Source: Paenibacillus alba | Lineage (GTDB): Bacteria; Bacillota; Bacilli; Paenibacillales; NBRC-103111 | Direction of reading: 5' to 3' | Length of the DNA stretch: 64,000 bases | Assembly: GCF_013204855.1 (NCBI RefSeq) | Contig: NZ_JABMKZ010000006.1 | Location: forward strand, 62,001 to 126,000 | In this document: positions 56,580-64,000 of the stretch, in pieces | Layout of the letters: the number at the start of each line of letters is the position of its first letter | Position numbering within the stretch: the first letter of the stretch is position 1 | Made by a program: the position numbers and the translations under genes | Notes under the pieces: model-generated | The model's database searches: none | Told to the model about the DNA's origin: nothing | What the model saw: the letters and a program-made list of their open reading frames with translations, nothing else

Positions 56580-56639
56580 TTTTTCAGCCCTATTAGCCAG
56601 CCCTCGTATCCAACGAATTCTGGCTGAATCCGACGATAA

Positions 56640-56836
56640 ACCCCTCAGAGGGAACTATATTCCTCTGTTTATCCCCAAACCAGCCTTTTGGCTAGTCAGA
56701 CGGAACTGGGGTACGCTAAGTTGTCCAATTTGCAGGAATTTCACACTTGAGAGGTGAAATAAGGGAACCTACTTCCCTTTCAGCTGCAAATAGCCGATTT
56801 TGAGTCGAATAAGGGACCTCAGTTCCTTTTCGAAGG
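56640..56836. repeat. Third hairpin family (AGGGAAC..TTCCCT)
   Basis: The 370-bp gap 56580-56950 holds no gene. Hairpins GAGGGAA/TTCCTC (56648), AAGGGAA/TTCCCTT (56761) and AAGGGAC/GTTCCTT (56811) share a core. A degenerate GGAAC copy lies at 56702. Steps are 51, 62 and 50, like the other arrays. Confidence 0.55.
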
Positions 56837-56903
56837 GAAAAAGGAGTCTAATTGCAAATTGCATGTCCACACAAGCGCTGGCATCGGGCAACGTTAAAAT
56901 CAT

Positions 56904-56938
56904 AAAAAAAGAAGGCGGACACGAGTCCACCTTCTTTT
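56904..56938 (-). terminator. Terminator of the ku-ligase operon
   Basis: On the minus strand AAGAAGGTGGAC pairs with GTCCGCCTTCTT and is followed by a T-run, 12 bp after the stop of the last gene. Confidence 0.85.
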
Positions 56939-56950
56939 CGCGTATGGAGC

Positions 56951-57358
56951 CTAGATGGCTCTCATCCGATTATTTCTCGGATTGTGCTCCACTTCCGCCA
57001 ATTTCAGCTCTTCCATCAATGGAGGGATGTACATACCGAAACGGCCGCGCAGCCCTTTTTTCAAACCGTACCATCCGCCAACCGGATTCTCGGTAGAGCG
57101 CCCCCAGCTCTCAACCGTGCCTTCCTTGGCCGGCTTCTGCTCATCCGCGCTTCCGAGTTCGATCCAATCGCCGTGCTGCTTAAGCATAGCAGTTAGATCC
57201 TCGATGCAGCGATAGTCATAATGCAAAACGGTTTTCCCTACGGTACAAACGAGAATGGCTTTTCCGTCTTTTTCATCCTTGTACATTTCGTACTCCGAAG
57301 TTTGCGGAGGCGTCTTTAATTTCCATGGATTCTCTTTCGTACCCATTTCTGTCGTCAT
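56951..57358 (-). CDS. Hypothetical protein next to NHEJ genes
   Basis: The 135-residue protein is soluble, with no signal or membrane segment. It has a central segment (HYDYRCIEDLTAMLKQHGDWIELGSADEQ) that looks like a small alpha/beta domain and a basic tail (RNNRMRAI). It begins 33 bp after the ligase stop on the same strand, so a link to end joining is possible. I do not recognise the family. Confidence 0.7.
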   Translation of the reverse strand: MTTEMGTKENPWKLKTPPQTSEYEMYKDEKDGKAILVCTVGKTVLHYDYRCIEDLTAMLKQHGDWIELGSADEQKPAKEGTVESWGRSTENPVGGWYGLKKGLRGRFGMYIPPLMEELKLAEVEHNPRNNRMRAI

Positions 57359-57391
57359 CTGATTACTCCTTTATGTGCTTGGATGAGGGGA

Positions 57392-58336
57392 TCAAGTTTG
57401 ATTCATATGGCAATCTTTTGGCGAGACATCCATGAAGGCTTGAATACTAGGGTGTCTCAACGTTCTATTGGGTGTCCATTCCAAATAACTCACTTTAACA
57501 ACGATCTTAGGTTCAATCCAAATGGCTTCTTTTTCTCGATCAGGAGTATTCCTGAAAGGTCGATCTGTAGTCCGCATATCCTGAATGCGACGGGTGAGCT
57601 GCTGCCAGTCTTTCACAGTAAGTTTGCCAGTACCCGCATGACCAATATACCATAATTGTTCGAACTCATCATACAGGCCCAATAAAAGAGAGTTCACCAT
57701 TTGCCCCCGATAAGTGACTCCCCCAACGACGGCAAACAGATCTTTAAAAATCTTCTTCTTTTGCCAACGCTTATCCTTGCCATTAATCAAGTAATTGCTG
57801 TTGAGGTCCTTGATGACAATACCTTCTAGGTCATGGGCGAGAACAACCTTGTAAAGTCCTTCGATATCTGTGTGATTCGTGACCAACTGCACATGGGGAC
57901 TAGGTTTGATCACATCCTGAAGGACAGCTTGTCTTTCCTTAAGCGGGAGATCCGTGAGCCATTTATCGTTCAAATAGAGGATGTCAAAAACCATATAGGT
58001 AATCGCAACTTGCTGAGAAGCTTGGGCAATCGTGCTTGCTTTTCGGGCGCTGTCCCGTCTCATAATTTCGTAAAATGAGGGCTTTCCATCTGAGAGCGCA
58101 ATGATTTCTCCATCGAGAATGATAGAATCGGCCGAGCAAAAATGCTGAGGTTGTGTTAGTTCGGGATACTGCAGCGTTCTTTCATTTCTCCTGCGATTAA
58201 TAAGCTTGGTCATTTGGCCGTCAAAATATAGTAACATTCTCACGCCATCCCACTTGATTTGGCCCGTCCACTCGCCACCCGAAGGCAATTCGTCCGTACT
58301 AATGGGTTCAAATGGCGTTAAAGGCATAAAATCCAA
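57392..58336 (-). CDS. ATP-dependent DNA ligase (LigD ligase domain type)
   Basis: The roughly 314-residue ligase seals DNA ends. It has the adenylated lysine K28 in IKWDGVR, motif III YMVFDILYL, motif IV EGIVIKD and motif V WQKKKIFK, then an OB-fold (WIEPKIVVKVSYLEWT). It lacks the polymerase and phosphoesterase modules of full LigD; the polymerase module is a separate gene at 31682. The likely start is TTG 58336, six bases after GGGAGGTG; an ATG nine bases later is possible. Confidence 0.92.
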   Translation of the reverse strand: MDFMPLTPFEPISTDELPSGGEWTGQIKWDGVRMLLYFDGQMTKLINRRRNERTLQYPELTQPQHFCSADSIILDGEIIALSDGKPSFYEIMRRDSARKASTIAQASQQVAITYMVFDILYLNDKWLTDLPLKERQAVLQDVIKPSPHVQLVTNHTDIEGLYKVVLAHDLEGIVIKDLNSNYLINGKDKRWQKKKIFKDLFAVVGGVTYRGQMVNSLLLGLYDEFEQLWYIGHAGTGKLTVKDWQQLTRRIQDMRTTDRPFRNTPDREKEAIWIEPKIVVKVSYLEWTPNRTLRHPSIQAFMDVSPKDCHMNQT

Positions 58337-58386
58337 AATCAGCACCTCCCGCTTGTGTTCATAGGGTATAGTCCAAAATGAAAGCA

Positions 58387-58422
58387 AAAGCGCTAGTCCT
58401 TGGCATACAAGAATTAGCGCTT
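58387..58422 (-). terminator. Possible terminator between ku and ligase
   Basis: AAAGCGCTA pairs with TAGCGCTTT around an 18-base loop; on the minus strand it is followed by TTGCTTTC. It may reduce read-through from ku into the ligase gene. Confidence 0.55.
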
Positions 58423-58442
58423 TGTCTATGTGTCCTCGTCAT

Positions 58443-59327
58443 TCAAGTTGTCGGTTCTTTGACTTTTTTGGCTCTTGTTGTCTTCGCCTTAGGCTTCTTA
58501 ACCTCGCTTACACTGGCATCCTGCTCGAGCGTGATTTTATGATCCTCTTTGCCATCTGCTGACTTTGTGGCATCCAGACTGGCTTGGAGCGCGGCCATAA
58601 GGTCGATGACGCTCGTTTTCTGCAGCGCAGGTGCCGATTGGATTTCTTCTCCAGCGACTTTATGTTCGATGGCTTCCAAGAGACGTCCGCGGTACTCATC
58701 TTTGTATTTTTCCGGTTCAAAAGGCGTGGAGAGCTGGTTGATCAGCATCTTGGCCATTTCCATCTCACGCTCGTTGACGGTCACTTTGTCCGGAAGATTC
58801 GGAACTTGGGAGATCGGCCGTATCTCATCAGGATAAAAGATAGTTTCCATAGCGAGGCAGTTTTCAATAACACGAATGGCGGCGAGTGAGCTTTTGGAGC
58901 GGATAGAGACTTTGGCAATGCCGATTTTGCCCGTTTGCCGCATGGAATCCAGCAGCAGATTATAGGCGCCTGCCCCCGTATCTCCAGGCCCCAGATAGTA
59001 GGTTTTTTGAAAATAAACAGGATCAATGTCAGTCAAGTTGACGAAATCCAGAATCTTGATCTCTTTGTTCGCTTCTCCGGATATCGTTTCTAATTCATCT
59101 TTTTCAAATAGAACGAAGCGTCCTGGCTCGTATTCATAGCCTTTGGAAATTTCGTCCCACTCTACTTCTTTTTCGCAAGTTTGGCATTTCCGAACATAGG
59201 ATAGAGGGGTAATGCAAGTTTTGTGGATGTAGCGCATGGAGATATCCTTATCTTCCGTAGCTGAAAACATTTTCACAGGCACATGAACAAGCCCGAAACT
59301 AATGGCGCCTTTCCAAACCGTATGCAT
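58443..59327 (-). CDS. ku: Ku protein for non-homologous end joining
   Basis: The 294-residue bacterial Ku binds DNA ends as a ring-shaped homodimer and recruits the ligase. The N-terminus (HTVWKGAISFGLVHVPVKM) and the conserved core (CQTCEKEVEWDEISKGYEYEPG) match the family. The C-terminal tail is rich in lysine (KKPKAKTTRAKKVKEP), as in forms that bind DNA more strongly. GGGGAGGAAAA precedes the ATG. A sigma-G-like promoter lies upstream and a spore gene lies opposite. Confidence 0.95.
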   Translation of the reverse strand: MHTVWKGAISFGLVHVPVKMFSATEDKDISMRYIHKTCITPLSYVRKCQTCEKEVEWDEISKGYEYEPGRFVLFEKDELETISGEANKEIKILDFVNLTDIDPVYFQKTYYLGPGDTGAGAYNLLLDSMRQTGKIGIAKVSIRSKSSLAAIRVIENCLAMETIFYPDEIRPISQVPNLPDKVTVNEREMEMAKMLINQLSTPFEPEKYKDEYRGRLLEAIEHKVAGEEIQSAPALQKTSVIDLMAALQASLDATKSADGKEDHKITLEQDASVSEVKKPKAKTTRAKKVKEPTT

Positions 59328-59360
59328 GCTGATTTTCCTCCCCAGAAACCTTGATTGTAC

Positions 59361-59390
59361 TAGTATTCTCTTGATTTGTTTCCTTTATAC
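59361..59390 (-). promoter_or_regulatory. Sigma-G-like (forespore) promoter of ku
   Basis: On the minus strand GTATA, 18 bp, then AATACTA, close to the sigma-G consensus GYATR-N16..18-CATWHTA, about 35 bp before the ku start. Confidence 0.45.
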
Positions 59391-59472
59391 GGCAGAGGAT
59401 TAAGAGAATGGACTGGCACTCGGCTGGGTACGTTAAAGCAGAAAGTTGATGACGCATAGGAGGGATTCACGG

Positions 59473-59658
59473 ATGGCACAAGATTCAAAAGCTACACAAG
59501 ATACGAACCATCAAGGGAAAGAAGATTATTTCATGGATATTGACCGCATGATTAACGAAGGTCTTGGCGGCGGCAACGTCACCATGCACAATGGATTAAT
59601 TGAGTCCTCTACGACGGATACGATGGATCATCCGGAATCCGTACTGGATGAGCCATGA
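59473..59658 (+). CDS. Small acidic protein before sspH
   Basis: The 61-residue protein is polar and acidic, with a GLGGGNVTMHNG core and an ESVLDEP end. Its stop overlaps the sspH ATG (ATGA), so they are translationally coupled and this is probably a forespore protein. GGAGGG lies eight bases before the ATG at 59473. I do not know a function. Confidence 0.75.
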   Translation: MAQDSKATQDTNHQGKEDYFMDIDRMINEGLGGGNVTMHNGLIESSTTDTMDHPESVLDEP

Positions 59659-59837
59659 ACGTTCACCGCGCGCAAGAGATTTTAGCGGCTGATGAGAAGA
59701 TTACGGTTGAGCTGAATGGGGTGCCTGTCTGGATTGACAGTGTCGATTCAAGCAAAGCCATTGCCAAAGTGCATGCGGAAGAAAACCCCGCTGATGCGAG
59801 ATTAGTGACCGTGCAAGAATTGGAAGAGGTTCACTAG
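59655..59837 (+). CDS. sspH: Small acid-soluble spore protein, H-type
   Basis: The 60-residue protein has the SspH layout: an N-terminal RAQEILAADEKITVELNG, a VWIDSVD segment and an acidic C-terminus (LVTVQELEEVH). H-type SASPs are made in the forespore under sigma G and lost at germination; their exact role is not known. Only a weak sigma-G-like match lies upstream of the pair. A terminator follows. Confidence 0.88.
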   Translation: MNVHRAQEILAADEKITVELNGVPVWIDSVDSSKAIAKVHAEENPADARLVTVQELEEVH

Positions 59838-59853
59838 TCTTCCGAAGAACGAT

Positions 59854-59891
59854 AAGCCTGCTCCGATGACATATCGGGGCGGGCTTTTTTT
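59854..59891 (+). terminator. Terminator of sspH
   Basis: AAGCCTGCTCCGAT pairs with ATCGGGGCGGGCTT around a GACAT loop, then a T-run. Confidence 0.9.
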
Positions 59892-59962
59892 CATGACAGA
59901 GTTGCTGTTGCCTTGCTGCGGGGACTATAATAGGAGCAGCACGCGCAAACGGAAAGAAAGGG

Positions 59963-60454
59963 ATGAGATCACTGACTCAATCCACATTTACCTATGTATC
60001 AAGGCACGAGGGAGATACCGATCAGTTGGGAGAATGGCTGGCGGAATTCTTATTGCCTGGTGCAGTTCTAACGCTAGACGGCGATTTGGGAGCGGGGAAA
60101 ACCAGATTTTCACAAGGCTTTGCCAGAGCGATGGGCATTGCCGATACAGTGAATTCACCCACTTTTACAATCATTAAAGAATACGAGGGAACGGGGCTTC
60201 CCTTCTACCATATGGATATGTATCGCATTTCCCAAGAGGAAGCGGATGAGCTCGGATTGGAAGATTACTTCTATGGAGCGGGTGTTTCGCTGATCGAATG
60301 GTCAAGCTTAATTGAAGATTTGCTGCCGCCCGCCCGCCTTGCTATCACGATTGCCCTACAAGGGGATCAAACCAGAGTATTTCACCTGACTCCGCACGGA
60401 GATCCGTATCAGAGCTGGTGTGTACAAATGAAGGAGAACGGACATTTACGATGA
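59963..60454 (+). CDS. tsaE: tRNA t6A synthesis ATPase TsaE
   Basis: The 163-residue ATPase has Walker A GDLGAGKT and the TsaE motifs VNSPTFTIIKEY and YHMDMYRI. With TsaB and TsaD it makes the threonylcarbamoyl mark at A37 of ANN-decoding tRNAs. It is the first gene of tsaE-tsaB-rimI-tsaD; its stop overlaps the tsaB start (ATGA). Confidence 0.95.
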   Translation: MRSLTQSTFTYVSRHEGDTDQLGEWLAEFLLPGAVLTLDGDLGAGKTRFSQGFARAMGIADTVNSPTFTIIKEYEGTGLPFYHMDMYRISQEEADELGLEDYFYGAGVSLIEWSSLIEDLLPPARLAITIALQGDQTRVFHLTPHGDPYQSWCVQMKENGHLR

Positions 60455-61305
60455 CTGAACGGACACAATCAATAGGACGATGCTTAGCCATCGATACCTC
60501 TTCCTCTGCAATGACAGTAGCTATTTTGGATAATGGAAAACTGCTGGGCGAGGTTAGCTCGTACGCGGAACGCAATCATTCCATTGGGCTGATCCCCCAC
60601 ATTCAAGAATTATTAGCTAAGCTTGATCTTAAGCCTAAGGATCTGCAAACAATTGCTGTGGGACAAGGTCCTGGCTCTTATACAGGAGTTCGTATTGCGG
60701 TATCAGTAGCCAAAACCTTTGCTTGGTCGTTAGGCCTCGATCTGATTGGAATATCCAGTTTGGAAGCTATTGCACTTGGCGGTGCTGTGAAAGCGCGAGA
60801 TTTCAATGAAATGAAAGATCCAAATGAAGATAAAAGCGGTCGTGGTACTACATGGGTGGTTCCGCTCTTGGATGGCAGACGCAGGCAAGCTTTCACAGCT
60901 GTTTACGCCTTCGAAGACGCTTCTCCAGTAACGGATGATGATGCGCTCTCCGCAACTTGGCGAGAAATATTGCCAGACGGTATTCGCGTGATCGGCCCTT
61001 GGACGGCACAAATCTTGTCTTTAATTGCTGATGCTGAAGAAGGAAAGGAACCGAAGGAAATCCTTTTTGTCGGCGAGGTAGAGGGATTTGCCGCTGAGCT
61101 TGATCAATTCGCGCAAGAGTGGCAGGGCTTGGTCAATCAACGGACCTATGGCATTGAAGCTCATTACATTGGTCTTCTTGCCTATCCGCGGTTGCTTCAA
61201 GGAGAGAAGGCCGAGGTGCATACGTTTGTGCCCAATTACACGAGACTTCCGGAAGCAGAGGCTAATTTGTTAGCTGGTATTGTAACGAAGAAAGGGGATC
61301 ATTGA
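60451..61305 (+). CDS. tsaB: tRNA t6A synthesis protein TsaB
   Basis: The 284-residue protein has the ASKHA start LAIDTSSSAMTVAIL and GQGPGSYTGVRIA. It is the scaffold partner of TsaD. At 284 residues it is longer than the roughly 230 of Bacillus TsaB; an extra polar insert lies near residues 105-130 (ARDFNEMKDPNEDKSGRG). rimI follows after 3 bp. Confidence 0.94.
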   Translation: MTERTQSIGRCLAIDTSSSAMTVAILDNGKLLGEVSSYAERNHSIGLIPHIQELLAKLDLKPKDLQTIAVGQGPGSYTGVRIAVSVAKTFAWSLGLDLIGISSLEAIALGGAVKARDFNEMKDPNEDKSGRGTTWVVPLLDGRRRQAFTAVYAFEDASPVTDDDALSATWREILPDGIRVIGPWTAQILSLIADAEEGKEPKEILFVGEVEGFAAELDQFAQEWQGLVNQRTYGIEAHYIGLLAYPRLLQGEKAEVHTFVPNYTRLPEAEANLLAGIVTKKGDH

Positions 61306-61308
61306 TTC

Positions 61309-61812
61309 ATGGAGCAGCGTCAGCCACAGACAATGGAGAATGCGATGGTGTTCCGTTCCATGCAGATGGCGGACATTCCTTTTATTTGCGAAATTGAACA
61401 AGAAGCGTTCACGACACCTTGGACGAAAGGCGCTTTCGAGAACGAATTGACCAACAACCAGTTCGCTCATTATATGATTATGGACATTGAAGGCGAGGTT
61501 GCCGGTTATGGCGGCATGTGGCTTATTATGGATGAAGCGCATGTCACGAATATTGCTGTCCGTAGCACCTTTAGAGGGCGCAAGCTGGGTGAGCGTTTAA
61601 TGCGGGAATTGATGAAAACAGCCGCGTTCCTAGGCGCAATTCGTATGACGCTTGAAGTCCGTGCCTCGAATTATGTAGCGCAAAATTTGTATGAAAAAGT
61701 CGGCTTCCGCTCTGTAGGCGTGCGAAGAGGTTATTATACGGATAACCGCGAGGATGCTGTCATTATGTGGGTGGATTTGCCTAAGCGAAGAAAGGATAGT
61801 CTCGGTGAGTGA
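61309..61812 (+). CDS. rimI: Ribosomal protein N-acetyltransferase RimI
   Basis: The 167-residue GNAT enzyme has the acetyl-CoA loop RGRKLGERLM and the LEVRASNYVAQNLYEKVGF motif specific to RimI, which acetylates the N-terminus of ribosomal protein S18. Its place between tsaB and tsaD is conserved in many Firmicutes. Confidence 0.93.
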   Translation: MEQRQPQTMENAMVFRSMQMADIPFICEIEQEAFTTPWTKGAFENELTNNQFAHYMIMDIEGEVAGYGGMWLIMDEAHVTNIAVRSTFRGRKLGERLMRELMKTAAFLGAIRMTLEVRASNYVAQNLYEKVGFRSVGVRRGYYTDNREDAVIMWVDLPKRRKDSLGE

Positions 61813-61824
61813 GGCTTTCAGCAG

Positions 61825-62907
61825 GTGAAGAGTGTGACGAAAGATAACGAACAACAGATAGATTTGTCAGAACATAGGGGAGAACGATATAGCAGCAAAC
61901 CGGTTTATATTTTGGCTATCGAAACCAGCTGTGATGAAACCTCTGTGGCAATTGTCGAAAATGGTAAAATCATTCGTTCTAATGTGATTTCCAGCCAAAT
62001 CGAAACCCATCAACGCTTCGGCGGTGTTGTGCCAGAGGTCGCTTCCCGCAAGCATGTGGAGTCTATCACATGGATGCTCGAGGAAGCCGTCCAAGAAGCA
62101 GGCATTTCGCTGCAGGAGCTGTCTGCGATTGCCGTAACAGAGGGACCGGGATTGATTGGGGCCTTGTTAGTCGGTGTTGTCGCAGGCAAAGCGCTTGCCT
62201 GCGCTCTGGATCTCCCGCTGATTGGTGTGCACCATATTGCGGGACATATTTATGCGAATCAACTGGTGCATGAGCTCGAGTATCCGTTGATCTCGCTCGT
62301 GGTGTCCGGCGGACACACTGAGTTGATTCTCATGGAAGGGCCGGGCCAGTTCCGCATCATCGGGCGTACGCGCGATGATGCGGCTGGCGAGGCCTACGAC
62401 AAAATCGCCCGCGCCATGGGCCTGCCTTACCCGGGCGGACCGCACGTAGATCGGCTGGCACAGGAAGCCGAATCCGAAATCAAGCTGCCTCGCTCCTGGC
62501 TCGAGGCAGACTCCTACGACTTCAGCTTCAGCGGCTTGAAATCCGCTGTGCTGAACGTCGTCAACCAAAGCAAGATGCGCGGCGAGGCCGTTCAAGTGGC
62601 GCAGATTGCCAAGGGCTTCCAAGCCTCCGTCATCGACGTGCTTGTGGAGAAGGCTAGTCGCGCCGTGCGGGAATACGGCGCGAAGCAGCTGCTGCTCGCG
62701 GGCGGTGTCGCCGCGAACAAAGGGCTGCGCAGCAGGCTGGCCGAGCGCTGCGAGCAGCTGAATGTGCCGCTGCTGGTGCCGCCGCTGGGCCTCTGCACGG
62801 ACAACGCTGCGATGATAGGCGCAGCCGCTTTCCTAAAGTGGGACAAGCAGGAGTTCGACTCGATGGAGCTGAAAGCCGAGCCGCAGCTCAAGCTCGAAGA
62901 GTGGTAG
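61825..62907 (+). CDS. tsaD: tRNA t6A transferase TsaD
   Basis: The 360-residue enzyme transfers the threonylcarbamoyl group to tRNA. It has AIETSCDETSVAIV, the metal motif HIAGH (H137, H141) and the C-terminal LLAGGVAANKGLR. The start is GTG 61825; a GTG three codons later is possible. The C-terminal 150 codons are distinctly GC-richer than the start. No terminator follows; the next promoter begins 40 bp on. Confidence 0.95.
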   Translation: MKSVTKDNEQQIDLSEHRGERYSSKPVYILAIETSCDETSVAIVENGKIIRSNVISSQIETHQRFGGVVPEVASRKHVESITWMLEEAVQEAGISLQELSAIAVTEGPGLIGALLVGVVAGKALACALDLPLIGVHHIAGHIYANQLVHELEYPLISLVVSGGHTELILMEGPGQFRIIGRTRDDAAGEAYDKIARAMGLPYPGGPHVDRLAQEAESEIKLPRSWLEADSYDFSFSGLKSAVLNVVNQSKMRGEAVQVAQIAKGFQASVIDVLVEKASRAVREYGAKQLLLAGGVAANKGLRSRLAERCEQLNVPLLVPPLGLCTDNAAMIGAAAFLKWDKQEFDSMELKAEPQLKLEEW

Positions 62908-62947
62908 GAGCAGGAAAAGCAATAAAATAAATTTTCAGATAACGGTA

Positions 62948-62976
62948 TTGACTTTGCCAAAATGGCATATTATAAT
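62948..62976 (+). promoter_or_regulatory. Promoter of the tandem T-box transcript
   Basis: TTGACT, 17 bp, then TATAAT; transcription should start near 62983, at the first leader. Confidence 0.85.
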
Positions 62977-62984
62977 CACAATCA

Positions 62985-63263
62985 ATACTTTCAAACGCAA
63001 CGAACGGGAATAGTAAGGATGAACAGTTTCGCTCAGAGAGCTGTGCGCTTGGTGAAAGCACAGACGAAACAGAACCTGAACTCGCCCGGGAGCGGTAAGG
63101 CTGATAAGGATGCCAAGGATCCAGCACCCAAGTAGGTCTTGACGGTTGACCCCCGTGATCAGGTACATGAGTGGTTTCGAGTGTAGCAGCTCGGATCAAT
63201 TAGAGTGGTACCACGGTAGGTTCAAGCCTGTCGTCTCTTATATAAGAGATGGCAGGCTTTTTT
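62985..63263 (+). ncRNA. T-box riboswitch 1
   Basis: A complete T-box leader. Stem I has AGTA on the 5' side, a CTGTGC/GCACAG distal stem with a GGTG loop, and the 3' specifier segment CCTGAACTCGCCC. The T-box AGAGTGGTACCACGG is at 63202-63216. The terminator GCCTGTCGTCTCTT/AAGAGATGGCAGGC with a T-run ends at 63263. After the conserved GAA the specifier reads CUC (Leu), or UCG (Ser) if shifted by one. The UGGU bulge pairs with discriminator A, which favours Leu. Confidence 0.92.
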
Positions 63264-63292
63264 GGTTGTTCTGAAATGAACAAAATATAACA

Positions 63293-63583
63293 TAAACGCA
63301 ATGAACAAGAGTAGTAAGGGCTCACTGGATCGGTACAGAAAGCTGCGGGTTGATGCGACGCAGACCGTGAAATCCCTGAACTCGCTTGGAAGCGGTCCTC
63401 CTGAGCAGCAGCAATACGAAGCTGTTAGGGAGGAACGGATGACCTCCGTGATCAGGTGATGCAGCTGGCAGCAACCTTGCTGACTGCATCTGAGGTGGGC
63501 TCCGTGACTCGGAGTCAACAAGAGTGGTACCGCGCTGGGTGAAGACCCGTCGTCTCTTATGTGGAGATGACGGGTCTTTTTGT
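63293..63583 (+). ncRNA. T-box riboswitch 2
   Basis: A second complete leader begins about 30 bp after the first terminator. It has AGTA, the stem CTGCG/CGCAG with a GGTTG loop, the specifier segment CCCTGAACTCGCTT, the T-box AGAGTGGTACCGCG at 63521-63534 and the terminator GACCCGTCGTCTC/GAGATGACGGGTC plus T-run. The specifier is the same as in leader 1. Only a weak promoter-like TATAAC lies between the two, so both probably act on one transcript. Confidence 0.92.
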
Positions 63584-63614
63584 CGTTTGCGAATCGACTT
63601 AAGGGGGAAGCGCC

Positions 63615-64000
63615 ATGGATGAAGTGATCCAATACTACAGCAGATTTGATGAATGGGGACGACTCGACAGAGAGCCTGTTGAATTTATGGTCAACTGGCA
63701 CTACATCAGAAGCTTTCTGCCGCAGAATGGGCATATTTTAGACAATGGCGCAGGCCCTGGCAAATATGCCGCTGCTTTAGCCCAGTGTGGTTATGAGGTT
63801 ACGTTAACGGACCTTACGCCCAAGCTCGTAGAAATGGCCGCAGCCAAAATGAGCGAATTAAACCTTGCCGCACATTTCAACGACTTCCACATCGCAGATG
63901 CCCGGAATTTGAACATGTTGGATGATGAGCAATTTGATGCCTCGTTGATGCTGGGACCGTTATATCATTTGCAAAAACAAGAAGATCGTGAGTCTGCCGT
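63615..64000 (+). CDS. Class I SAM-dependent methyltransferase, 3'-truncated by the window edge
   Basis: The gene starts at ATG 63615 after AAGGGGGAAG and is open to the end (128 codons seen). It has SAM motif I ILDNGAGPGKYAAALA, motif II VTLTDLTPKLVEMA and FDASLMLGPLYHL in the motif IV position, the small-molecule methyltransferase fold. The substrate is unknown. It is controlled by the two T-boxes before it, an unusual target for them; the genes after it may explain this. Confidence 0.88.
   Translation, partial: MDEVIQYYSRFDEWGRLDREPVEFMVNWHYIRSFLPQNGHILDNGAGPGKYAAALAQCGYEVTLTDLTPKLVEMAAAKMSELNLAAHFNDFHIADARNLNMLDDEQFDASLMLGPLYHLQKQEDRESA

Overview
The window looks like a chromosomal segment of an endospore-forming, S-layer-bearing Firmicute of the Paenibacillus type. 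The pointers are a GerA-type germinant receptor operon, an H-type small acid-soluble spore protein, SLH surface domains, leader RNAs of the T-box class, strong AGGAGG-type ribosome binding sites with frequent TTG/GTG starts, and a Ku/ligase end-joining set. The species cannot be fixed from sequence alone. No rRNA, tRNA, prophage, insertion sequence or CRISPR array was found.

Layout. 1-6.1 kb: the end of an Asp-box propeller protein, a hairpin-repeat array, then a minus-strand block (polysaccharide deacetylase, membrane protein, UgtP-like glycosyltransferase, thymidine kinase, HD phosphohydrolase). 6.5-12.7 kb: gltBD, the two subunits of glutamate synthase. 12.9-17.3 kb: an AT-rich stretch with a membrane sensor kinase and response regulator, SppA protease, an RDD membrane protein, a 40-residue membrane peptide and a coiled-coil protein. 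17.3-21.8 kb: a second hairpin array, an SLH gene remnant, and a two-component system divergent from an ABC-2 exporter. 21.9-25.5 kb: a HAD phosphatase and a cytoskeleton/cell-wall group (bactofilin, M23 peptidase, divergent actin-like ATPase). 25.5-30 kb: the ger operon (A-C-small two-TM subunit-B). 30.2-33.4 kb: cardiolipin synthase, a stand-alone LigD polymerase domain and a nitroreductase with a promoter-proximal operator. 33.5-33.9 kb: a 112-bp tandem repeat. 34-37.2 kb: a surface protein with three Yx(FWY)xxD repeats, then an ECF sigma factor and its anti-sigma. 37.5-43.5 kb: a 2003-residue SLH-anchored amylopullulanase. 43.5-48 kb: a LysR regulator divergent from a purA paralogue, then arsRBC. 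48.1-56.6 kb: another 112-bp repeat, a GntR regulator and a sugar uptake/catabolic operon (ABC importer, sugar kinase, family 4 glycosidase, MFS). 56.9-59.8 kb: ku, ATP-dependent ligase and an unknown gene on the minus strand, and sspH on the plus strand. 59.9-62.9 kb: tsaE-tsaB-rimI-tsaD (tRNA t6A synthesis). 62.9-64 kb: two complete T-box leaders in a row, then a truncated SAM methyltransferase gene.

The two most unusual things are (1) tandem T-box riboswitches with the same predicted specifier in front of a methyltransferase, and (2) arrays of small hairpins at four intergenic loci (plus a diverged fifth) whose centres are spaced either about 50-51 or about 60-62 nt apart, whatever the local sequence family. 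The 112-bp tandem unit at two loci is one 51 plus one 61 step.

All starts were chosen by eye from ribosome binding sites; functions rest on recognised motifs, not on database searches.
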